Source: Romanomermis culicivorax (Eukaryota > Nematoda > Enoplea > Mermithida > Mermithidae). Taken from it: a DNA stretch of 64,000 nucleotides. Positions 55,101 to 64,000 of this stretch are shown here, in pieces (positions within the stretch are counted from its first letter, which is position 1; every line of letters starts with the position of its first letter). The position numbers were made by a program, and so were the translations under genes. The notes below the pieces were generated by a model that was given only the letters and a program-made list of their open reading frames with translations, ran no database searches and had not been told where the DNA came from. The DNA is taken from NCBI GenBank assembly GCA_963922205.1, contig CAWUHX010000047.1:930001-994000 (forward strand), read 5' to 3'.

Positions 55101-58100
55101 GTTCAGGAAGTATGCCGGCACATGCTGCCTCTAAAACTAAAAAACGACAAGTTCTGTAACTTCGTTCGGGAAAATGTTCATAAGTCGAAGTGCACACCTC
55201 CAGGACAACAGGCAGTGCCATCTTCATTGCCACCGATATGGCACCAAAAGTCAAGACCGCAGCCCGACTTGAAGGCGCATTTGATCGGCCTCATAGCAGA
55301 GTCCAATGTCGGAAAGCCCATTTTGCACGGGTTTGGTGGGGGAAAAACGGGCGGCAGTGGAGGCATGGTTATTGATGTTATTGACCCTGAACAAAAGCAA
55401 GTGGTTTCTAATAGATCTAATAGACGCTTCTTAGAGTAAAGATTTGCGTACTCTAAAATTTTTTACTAGGCATTAGTATGGCTTTTTTTATAGTTATTTG
55501 AGAAATGACAAAAATTTATACTATCATGAAACTTGTTGCCTACTGCGGAATATTTAACTCAAAAATTGTTTGTAGATTAGTTGCGTCTTCTCATAAATTT
55601 CTAGTCATATGTGACAAATAGTTAGCAGAAAATCGTAAAAATATGAAATAGACCTTGCTTTTGAATTTTATTAATAATCACTTCGAGAAAAATCAATTAT
55701 AGTTGAGTTTTTAAGCAGTATTGAATTTCAAATTTAATTATTTATATGCATAGCGAAAACCGACTAAAGTTTCTTATGGCTCATGCATCAAAAACTATTT
55801 CCTCTTTGAGGAAGAATTACACTACGGGAACGGCCAGTCAGAGTTTTACACTAATCACCAAACCATGCTGTTGAAATCTACAAAACTGAACATAATTTTT
55901 TGTTTACTTCGCAACTCATCACTGGTAGAATGAACTGTAGAAAATTTTATCATCGATGCACACTTACCCAGACATGTTTTGTTGCAATCCGGTTGACTCA
56001 AGAAATTATTTTGATTCCCTCGTCGACCCGAATACATGAATTGCTCGCATTGTTTACTGTAAGCGTTGAAGTACCATCTTTGTAAACTGAATTGACCGTC
56101 ACCTTGAGCGAGTCTAAGTAGGCAAGGGTTGGGCGACGCTGTAGAAAAATTAATAAAAATGTTGAATTATTTGAATCATCCAAGCACAGAAAACTTACCA
56201 TCAGAACAGCAAACTGGGCTCTCTTGCGGTGGCCCATAATGACACCACGCCCTGCTTGGGCAAATACTGGAGTCGCATTGTAAAGGTGCGCTTTTGTCGT
56301 ATTGATTTTGCAGCATCATTCCCTGACCACAAACATTATCGGTAACTAAAGTAAGAAATTTTTTTATAGTTGACGGACAAGCGATCTTGAGTCACATCCT
56401 GTGACGCTTCCCTGTCGATTGCCAACGGCATGGATACACATGGACAGGTTTCACAGGTTGAATTCTGCACATGCGTCACAATATCACATAATATACTGTA
56501 CAATTACACCACATAATGCGAGGTACATAAATTCACAGTCTTCGCAAAACAGAGGGAATAATACAGTATTTTCTGTCTGATTATCTAGCATAGCGTTTCA
56601 AGTCTTGGACAGTTTTTCAAAACCTTCACGTTAAACACATTTTACAAATATTAGAGCTCCTGAAAGAATAAATTTTTCTACATGAGAAAAAGTTTTTCCA
56701 ATTTATTCATTGTGGTCAATGTGTGGCATTGACGATTGATAAATGGGCATCTTATTCACCACTGACCTATGCGATTTGGAAAACGTCTGTGCGTAGTCAG
56801 AAAACTTTCTAAGAAATTTCATTTTTAATAAGTTCTCAATGGGCTGACTATAGCGGATTGGAATCAGTCACTTTTGGTTCATACTATGACATCCATCGTG
56901 GTGTTTCTGCAAAAAACAAAGGTCGGAATTTTAAAATTGTCAAGCGCCATACAATAACGAACGGACGGTCTTGAGCTACTGAGGCACTGTTAACTGATGC
57001 ATATTCATATCTGTTAAATCACTGTATCAATATAGGCATTGTTTATGTAGTGAAAAACTTTGATAAGCCCGCAGTGCCAGAAAAAACTCATGCATGTGCA
57101 AAAAACCTTAGTGCAACGTTTCGCCAATTTTTCTTTTCCATTCTACGGAGTGTGATTAGCGCACCCTACTATCAGTACTGAAAGCGTTCAACACATTAAT
57201 GTAGGACAGTTCTTGATTTCGTTCACAGATTCATTCCAAAATTTTAGGTCAATTTATTTTGCCTCTATTTTGCCTCATGGACAGTATATCAGAACCGTTT
57301 CAGAAAAATGTTCAATCTCCACTCTCCAGCGATTACTTTGACATTTCGCTTGACAAGACTCTTTGGATAAGAAATTATTCTGATTCCCTTGCAAACCGTG
57401 GTAACGAAATTCCGAGCACTGCCTGGAGTATGGATCGTAGAACCAGCGTGCCAAAGATTCATTGCCGTAGCCAGTAGCGCAAGGCAAGTTACATATTTGG
57501 TCCATTTCCACACCTGAATTGGAAGATATAAAACTAAGATGAATGAAATAAACACATACCACCTATTGTAAACGTGGTATTTCACTGGATGTTTTGGGGC
57601 GTTTTTTGAAAACAATACGTGCCTGTCGCCAATCACGGTGTTGCAAAAAAACAACACCGTTGAATTCACTATAATTTCATGACTACAGCCTATCTTTTTC
57701 TAAGTGAGCTCCTTCCTTTTTTCTAAATGTTCGATAATAAACAACCTGCGATACGAACACCTTTTTTCTTGAGTTGAGTGTAGCAGCTAGACAAACAAAT
57801 TGAAAATAAAATATTTCGGCATACGGTGCAGGTTTGTTGTCTGCTCATCTGGATTATACAGGGTGAGCCAAAAAAAGGCGACCGGTACTGCTTTTCATAG
57901 CTTTCAAATGGGTGGAGCTTTTTTAATGCGGTTTCCTGTCGTCAATAGACAAAACATCTGGCATAAAAATTGTGAAGTTCCAGCCAGATTGCTCAAATAT
58001 TGACTGACTAGAATCAAAAATACTAAACGCCGATTTTTTTGCAAATATCAACATGTTTTACAACAGAAAAGTACAATAGATCCAATCGTAAGAACCATAG

Positions 58101-61100
58101 CTGGAAACTACGAGAGAGCCGTTTTAGTGAGTCCTACTTTCTGTTCTTTCAATAATTTAAATCGTTTTTCGATCTGGTCAATGACAGAATTGATTTTGCT
58201 TTAATTTTGCTCTTTTTCCAATTTCAAAACAAAAGCTCTTGATTTTGGCGAAATTTTGCCCATATTGAAACAAGAAGTTGCTGACTTTAAATTACGTGTA
58301 ACTTATAAATCTGGGTGATTTTTAAAGTATTATTGTACGTGAACAGTTTTACAAAACTTTTTTCCCAATAGTACAACTTTTATTTTGATTTCACAACTTT
58401 TACTTTTTGAAAAATGACACTTTACTCAATTTCTGTTTGTACAGTAACCATGAATGCTAGGAGTATAAAATTTGACCCTTTAGTCAAAGACAAACAGGGC
58501 ATTTCAATGCAGCAATCCTCATTATAAAAGCTTCGTCCGTTCTAAAGTTATGGAAGTCAGCATCGGTCACTTTTTTTTGGCTCACCCTGCATTGCTTCCC
58601 GAGGCTCATTCGAAAATGAAAAGACTATAAAGCAATTCTTTTATACATGCAATCAATCGAATTTTCCTGGCCGCCTGATGATACTGCTAACTAAGTCATT
58701 GTAATTGCTTTATTGAGATCTTGTTTATGTATTAAAGTCTCATATACAATTGCTTACATAATTCAAAACCTTACCTCCGGGGCAGCAAACTGTAGTCTCC
58801 TGCGAAGCCCCGACATGGCACCAATAATTTGCCCCACAGTTGTCCGAACTGTTGGCTAATTTGATGCACACGAAGTACTTGCCGTTCTGGGCAGTCAACG
58901 GCCTTCCGTATATGCAAGGGTTGACGAGAAAAACTGGCTGTGGAGGCGTCGGCGTCTGAGGGTAAGGCGGCAGTGGGAGTACAACTGAAATCTTTTGACT
59001 AGAAATTACCGGTTTCAAGAAGAATTTCAGAGAAAATTACCTGTTTCTGGAGGAGTCTTCTTGCAAGTCGTCTCGCATTCTTCTTTGCTGACAAAGTTAT
59101 TCTCATTTCCGGCGATGCCGCGATACCAGAATGGCTGGCAAGTACCGCTTTCGGTTTGGTAGTAGACGCGAAGTGTGACTGTGATCCCTTTGCCCGGGGC
59201 TAGAGCCAGTGAGCAAAGCTCATTGTCTTTGGCTGTAAAAGCTTAGCATAAATTTCCTCAGCGTTGCACAAGTTCACGAGTTAAGGCCCTGTCATACTTC
59301 GCCGCGCGGTACCGCACGGCGAAGTATAACAGGGCCTTTATTCTTCCAGAAATAGAAGAGCTTGGTGAATTTTATACAATATTAATACCTCCGTGGAATT
59401 AAAGCCTTTGTAATTCTAATGTATGGAAGATTTTCATGCAAAGAATCTCAATAGGCAGAAAGGTTTTTGAAATGTTGTTGCAAGTAAATCTACCCTGTCA
59501 TGAGCTTGTATTACCTTACTGTAACGCCGAAATCAAAAGATTCCTTCCATGTTTAGATAGAATAAATATGTTTAGATAGAATAAATAGTACAATAGAGCT
59601 CCATGGTCTAACAATTCACTTGAAATCGATCTGCGGTTTAGCAGAATTTCCTGTTTTATTATTCAGGAGCATTTCAGAAAAGGCAGACTATAGTTGGTTC
59701 TTACTAAACGATTATCAATTTAGAAGTCCAAGACAACTAGTGCTTTCAAAATTTGTCATCGAAAGCCTAATTGAAGGATTTTTGGCTAAAATTTATCAAG
59801 CTTTGGGTTGACTATACTTCATTCATTTTGAATGATCGATGCAGTGAGGTCGCAACCAAACTTTTATCCAAAATTTGGGAAGACTAGTTGATTCTATTCA
59901 ATAAATTTTTCCTTAATGATACAGACTCCTTGAAGATCACTCTTTTCAAACATGTCAAGATTATCGAAATGAATTTCTTGATCTCGAGTAGTAAAGGCTG
60001 CGTTTATCTAAACTCCGGTCGCTGCATCAAAGATTTTAAAGTAAATGGTGAATGGACTCGCGAAATTTTAATGTTAGATAGTTCATAACAGAAAATAACA
60101 AAAATATCAAACAGCACTTGCTTACTGCTTTCTGATTTTGAAATTCACAAGCTTTTCAAGAAAAATAAGTGATAGAATTAAAATCCGCAGATCAAGTCAT
60201 GAGAAATATTGCCGAATGATGAGAGCAAATGCAAATATTTGCTCATAGATCTCTTATTTGACACGTCGTTCCCGATTTTCAAAAGAAAAAACAAACATAA
60301 TCATTGAATCAGTCAAACACTTAGGAATAGTGTTCCAGTTTCGCCTCCATGGATTTTTCATAAAAAAATAGATCTTACAGTTTCCTCCTTGACAACAATT
60401 CCAGTGCAAAACAGCTACTGCCACTAATTCTCTGAAATTTCTATCATTATTGAAAATAAAGTTGATAGTCAACAGCCCAAGATAGATTAGGAGGAAGATT
60501 CGATTTTGATATCTGTCGGATAGAAAAAATTGACAATATTACGGGTCTTGATCCTCCAACACACTGGTGAGGATAGTTAAACTCAAGTTGATGCAGGTAA
60601 TCACAGGTGCCGATGATGCGGTTCAGTATGTGAGTCCAGGTCAATGCTGCATCTGTAATCGCTCACTTCTCGGGCAACATGCCGTGGTTTCCGCAGTCAC
60701 TCCCACATGACAGTAATGATCGACCGGGCACCGAAGAGTCGGGTCCGATGATCTTGAGCAGATTAGCAAAGACCCGCCGATCGTTGGTGAAGGTTTCCCA
60801 TTCGCGCATGGGTTAACGGCTGTACGTATAAGAAATGTTCAATCATGTACGCAGGGGGAAATTTTCATAGAAAACCATGTTTTACTCGGTTGCGGTTGGT
60901 AAAACGAACCCAAAGAAACACCAGGGATTTGACACCAGTTGCACTGCGCGGGGCAAGGGCACAACAAATTTGCATAATAGGTGAATTTGGCGGATAACGT
61001 GGATTTCTTAGAATGACTAGTGCTGTGGCGACTATCTATTATTGTATAGCATGTCGAACCACCGATAAACAAAGAGTAAATTAATATGCAAATTATTTGC

Positions 61101-63549
61101 ATAATAATTAACCGACTATATGCAACAATAGAAAAAGCTTAGCGCTTCAAAAAAGTTTAGGCTTCTTATATAACTGGGCATGCGAAGCACAAAAATTCAA
61201 GGCCGAAAGTCAAAAAGTGAAAGGCAAGACGGAAGAAGTGGATGTGTAGGGGTCTCTCAGGACCGCTGTGTTTTCTTTTTTCTAGGAAATTTTCCTACAT
61301 AGTGCATGCTCACAAAAGTTCAAGAAATTTGCTTTGCAGTTCTCCGTTCTGCAAGCCGGTTTTTGAGGCCATCTAGAATTCCTGTTGCGTACGTTATGCT
61401 AGGTAAAAAAGGTAGAGAGATAGAGAAAACTCTAGACAAAAAAGTAAATATGATCATCATCATTTTCTTCTATGCATTATTTGAGAAATTGTGCCCCTTC
61501 TAATGTGAGCGCAGGGCATCCGACGGGTTTTCATGCTTTTCTGAAGTGTCGTGTATCATCAAATATTGCAGGAATGAAGTTTATAAATTCGAAGAATGTT
61601 CTGGGGAAATTTATAAAAAACGATCAGGTCCGATAACATCAAAACACAAACAAATTACAGTAGGCTAGCATAACTGATTTCGAGGTACGATTATATACAA
61701 AAGTTACGTACAAGTCGTGTACAGTTCAGCTATTCAGTGAACGCTGGATATCTAGGGAGTGAATTAACGATATAATTGATTTTACTTTTTAACACACGAT
61801 ATAAGAATTATTCACCGCAGAAAGCAGAAGAAAAAAATATGAGCCTCACAACAATGAAAGCAGCTGTATTATACGCCATTCATTTTGAAGTAATCAATGC
61901 AGCGAGGTCGCAGCCAAACTTCTATTCAAAATTATGGAGGTCTTGTTGACTCTATTCAATAAATTTTTACTTCGCGATACATACTCCTTGCTGATCACTC
62001 TCTTCAAACATTTCAAGTTTATCGACATTGATTTCCTAATCTCTAGTAAGGCTGCGCTTGCCCAATCTCTTACCGCCGCATCGATTATTTCAAAATATTT
62101 CAAACATATTATTGCAGTCATATTTCAAATGGAAAAAGTCGTTTGAGACCCTGAAAAAGACTGAATGGTCGCAAGGAAACCTATATTCGACAATCCTAAT
62201 GGTATCGTCACTCGTTCATGGCGATCTGACTGATATAACACTAAGCATTGTTTCATGTGGAACTTTATACCTACCAAAATTTGCATATTTTGGACTAGTT
62301 CATATGATCCATTGTTTCTCACGCACTGCTGAACGATGAAAGTCTAGAATCATATAATTTGGGTGCCTGATCCTGTGATTTCGAATTACTGAATGCATGT
62401 GCTTTTCCCGGTTTAATGGTAACTAAGACCAGAGGTGGCATTCTTTGAACTGTTGATCAATTTACTGATCAGGTTAACTGAAGATTAGCTAACACCAGAA
62501 GTTTCTATTCGGCGTAAAGTTGTCGTAGTTAGATAGTGGAAAAGATGAGAATTAGAAACCATTTTCTAGCAGGAATTCAATCTCATTAGTCGACCTAACT
62601 AGGATATTATATTGGTCAATATTTTTTTGAAATCTATAGTCTGTCTTTTATAAAATGCTTCCGAATAGAAAAGTGACACAAATCAGTACTGTCGTCAAAA
62701 TTGCTTACATAAAGTTCTTTTTGTAAAATTTTTCACTCGAAAAATTGTACAAATTTCCAGTCCTACATAATATTTTGTTTATCAGAAAATCGCAAAAATC
62801 TGAAATACTACTTGCTTTCCACTTTCATTATTTGGAAGAATTTTAAGAAAAATTGACAATAGTCCTGGTACGGACGACCATAATATTAGTGGTCTCATTG
62901 CAAATGTTATTTCAAGCGTGTGACTCACGACGAAAAATGGTAAAGGTGAAGCTATTCAAGTTGCTATGAACTACAAGATGTACTGCATGTTCCATACAAC
63001 TTCCTCAAAAATTTTAAATTCACAAAGTACAGAGTCGATTTTGATATTTGTACACTGAGCACTCGATTCCAGAAAAAATGCAGGTTTGCTATACAGTAGA
63101 ACTTTTTAGCCTGGCCACTGGAAACAGATTCTCGTTATTTGGAGTGGCGTCTGAAATAAAGGAGACGCACCATTCAATATCCTTTATCACAACAAACGTC
63201 TGTGCATGTATCTTCGTTATGAAAATTATTCATATTGCCCGAACAACCACCATATTCGAAAGACAGACAGGTCGATGTCCTCGGATTATAAGAATAACGG
63301 ATCGTGAAATTTTTACATGAACCGGAGTCGGGCGGCAGGAGGCAAAAATAAGCTGAAAATTTTGAAAGTAAAATAACGATAAGGGCATGTTGTCAAAAAA
63401 CTTACCTGGGTCGGGGCAGCAACTAGATCTGAACATTGGCGCATTAATGTGGCAAATAAAGTTTTTGGGGCAAGGCTTGTGCATGCTGCATTCGATGATT
63501 TTCCCTTCGGATAGAAGCGGCAAGCCGTGAGGGCACATATCCCGCTGAC
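46182..63549 (-). CDS. Large secreted multi-domain lustrin/Kunitz protein (16 exons seen, 5' end outside the window)
   Basis: Exons (minus; L lustrin, K Kunitz): 63549-63406 L, 63352-63191 K, 60819-60667 L, 59232-59041 K, 58984-58775 L, 57513-57337 K, 56345-56199 L, 56138-55968 K, 55386-55198 L, 55130-54963 K, 54908-54774 L, 54709-54539 K, 52674-52339 L+K, 51749-51603 L, 51549-51382 K, 46402-46182 K with TAA. They total about 2.9 kb, and every junction is phase 1. L domains show C-P-x3-W/Y-C-H-V/I-G ... C-C-P (CPLGYWCHVGTS, CPVNFWCHVGAT). K domains show RWYYD/N, F-x-Y-x-G, GNxNNF and C-x3-C. The first and last K domains have six cysteines; the seven between lack the Cys14 and Cys38 equivalents. 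The first K has Lys at P1 (GSCKNFTIRYSY), which would suit trypsin-like proteases; the others are doubtful inhibitors. Some linkers are Pro-rich (LPLPPYPQTPTPPQP). The 5' end and signal peptide should lie beyond 64000. Likely a secreted or extracellular-matrix protein. Confidence 0.88.
46403..51381. other. 5-kb intron
   Basis: Last intron of the lustrin/Kunitz gene. It contains the foldback element at 48176-50096 and otherwise AT-rich sequence with no exon recognised. A short plus-strand frame at 49193-49435 has no domain. Confidence 0.55.
48176..50096. mobile_element. Foldback element with GCTCGGCGAGC-rich inverted ends
   Basis: The left end (48176-48305: CATACTTCTGCTCGGCGAGC repeated, CATGCTCGACGAGCTTC, GAGCACAGCTCG) is matched in reverse complement by the right end (49862-50096: CGAGCATGCTCGGCGAGCAT, GAGCACAGCTCCGAGCATGC, CTACGAGCAGAGGTATGAAC). 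Each end is itself palindromic. Just inside, GACCCGACCCG-type words occur at 48500-48590 and GACTCGACTCGACCCC at 49680. No transposase. It lies wholly in an intron. Confidence 0.7.
54538..54539 (-). other. Non-canonical GC splice donor
   Basis: The Kunitz exon 54709-54539 is followed by GCAAGT on the minus strand (AAAA|GCAAGTTGA). A cut here keeps the exon at 171 nt and phase 1, like all other junctions in the gene; no GT near the end of the domain does so. Confidence 0.65.
57859..58589. mobile_element. 731-bp non-autonomous TIR element
   Basis: Left end CAGGGTGAGCCAAAAAAAGG and right end ...TTTTTTTTGGCTCACCCTG are inverted copies. The right half is shared with 16829-17200. No transposase frame. 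It is inside the intron between exons 58984-58775 and 57513-57337. The target duplication is not clear, so the superfamily is left open. Confidence 0.75.
59284..59337. mobile_element. 54-bp palindromic micro-MITE with TTA target duplication
   Basis: AGGCCCTGTCATACTTCGCC pairs with GGCGAAGTATAACAGGGCCT around a GGTACC centre, almost perfectly. TTA flanks both sides (59281-59283 and 59338-59340), the target of PIF/Harbinger elements. Confidence 0.75.
59830..60030. repeat. Intronic repeat, copy 1 (pairs with 61880-62075)
   Basis: About 200 bp resembling 61880-62075 in direct orientation: GATCGATGCAGTGAGGTCGC, TTCAATAAATTTTT, CTCCTTG.GATCACTC, TTTCTTGATCTC.AGTA. The two copies lie in successive introns of the lustrin/Kunitz gene. 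Confidence 0.65.
61880..62075. repeat. Intronic repeat, copy 2
   Basis: Second copy of the repeat at 59830-60030. A minus-strand frame stays open across both (SINLKCLKRVISKEYVS here, SIILTCLKRVIFKESVS in the other), so it may be the remnant of a transposon gene. Confidence 0.6.
62635..62861 (-). mobile_element. 227-bp MITE, copy C (inverted)
   Basis: Same family as 5855-6102 and 16120-16365, in the opposite orientation: starts TATAGTCTGTCTTTTATAAA and then GCTTCC.AATAGAAAAGTGAC, the reverse complement of the other copies' right ends. Its own right end is more decayed. In an intron of the lustrin/Kunitz gene. Confidence 0.7.
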
Positions 63550-64000
63550 CTGAAACAAGAGCATAGTAAATTTGCATGCCCTGTTTGGGCGACGGTTATC
63601 GATTAATTTTTCAGGAAGATTTTTCGATTCAGAATTCAGTCTCTTTTGTGGACGTTTTTCAGATGATCGATTTTTTAAACTTTGTCCTCTAATGAAGGTA
63701 GCCAAAAAACAAACCCAAAAGATGCTAGATCATAGCGCAAAGGCGGAATTTTGCTTTCAGATGCATAAGAATCAGGATCAGATTGTAGAAATCTCGGGAA
63801 GACATGGAAATCCTTAACAACTTCATCTAACACTGGCTCAGGAGAACTGACTCCTGCTAAAGTTTCGACAAAACCTGACTGTATTAGGCCATTAGGCGTT
63901 TACGTTCCCCGTAGATCGACAACTATTATTATCCAAGTTCACGTAATTTCATGCCGACCGTGAGTATAGATCATGCATGAAAATGACTATTATTATTGTC
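63550..64000. other. Intron or upstream region at the window edge
   Basis: The acceptor of the first visible lustrin exon (TTGTTTCAG) lies at 63550 and upstream. No further exon recognised before the window ends. Confidence 0.5.

Noticed and set aside
60540..60660. Possible extra Kunitz exon after the lustrin exon 60819-60667
   Set aside because: A cysteine-containing stretch is present but lacks the GNxNNF and C-x3-C features, and the lustrin exon already joins in phase to the Kunitz exon at 59232.
63313..63705. 130-codon minus-strand frame over the first lustrin exon
   Set aside because: Wrong frame relative to the lustrin cysteine motif and crosses two splice sites.
1..64000. CRISPR arrays, rRNA genes, bacterial operons, integrons
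   Set aside because: None seen; the window is intron-containing animal DNA and its repeats are minisatellites, MITEs and retroelements.

Overview
The window is animal nuclear DNA, most likely from a nematode. Protein-coding genes are split by introns, many of them short (about 50-60 nt) with GT-AG ends. The host genes are typical nematode secreted proteins that alternate Kunitz domains with the lustrin-type cysteine-rich domain (C-P-x3-W-C-H-V-G ... C-C-P). The DNA is AT-rich and full of transposon remains. An enoplean (clade I, mermithid-like) nematode is my guess; no rRNA or mitochondrial marker is present to fix it. All exon limits were read by eye from splice sites and frame.

Layout. 1-3.7 kb: no gene; a 98-bp minisatellite and a foldback repeat. 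3.7-9.3 kb (minus): a four-exon secreted S9 prolyl-oligopeptidase/DPP-like gene with a complete Ser-Asp-His triad and repeats in its large intron. 9.5-13.2 kb: gene-poor, with a 303-bp hairpin MITE. 13.2-18.5 kb (minus): a gene of Ala/Pro-rich exons and two nearly identical Kunitz-type domains. 19.5-20.4 kb (minus): signal-peptide exon plus a lustrin/Ser-Thr-rich exon, probably the 5' part of the same gene. 46.2-63.5 kb (minus): 16 exons of a large multi-domain lustrin/Kunitz protein that continues beyond the right edge; every internal intron is phase 1.

Between the two protease-inhibitor loci (about 21.8-45.3 kb) lies a four-element transposon nest. A decayed DIRS-type tyrosine-recombinase retroelement was hit by a Merlin/IS1595-type DNA transposon (41937-43567, 9-bp target duplication) and by an L1/Tx1-like LINE (23443-41797, 79-bp target duplication, poly(A) end). 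The LINE was then split by a 13.6-kb Ty3/Gypsy-type LTR retrotransposon (24423-38057, 4-bp target duplication TGTA, LTRs differing at only about a dozen positions).

The most unusual feature is in that LTR element. Downstream of integrase, where an env gene would sit, it carries a roughly 1,100-codon reading frame whose N-terminus is a DEDDy 3'-5' exonuclease with all catalytic residues present. The frame continues past one in-frame TGA into a basic, Pro/Gln-rich tail. A retroelement-encoded RNase D/WRN-type exonuclease could act in proofreading, reverse-transcript trimming or countering host small-RNA silencing; which of these is inference. Interrupting stops in the nested elements are mostly TGA at positions where CGA (Arg) is plausible, which suggests CpG decay.
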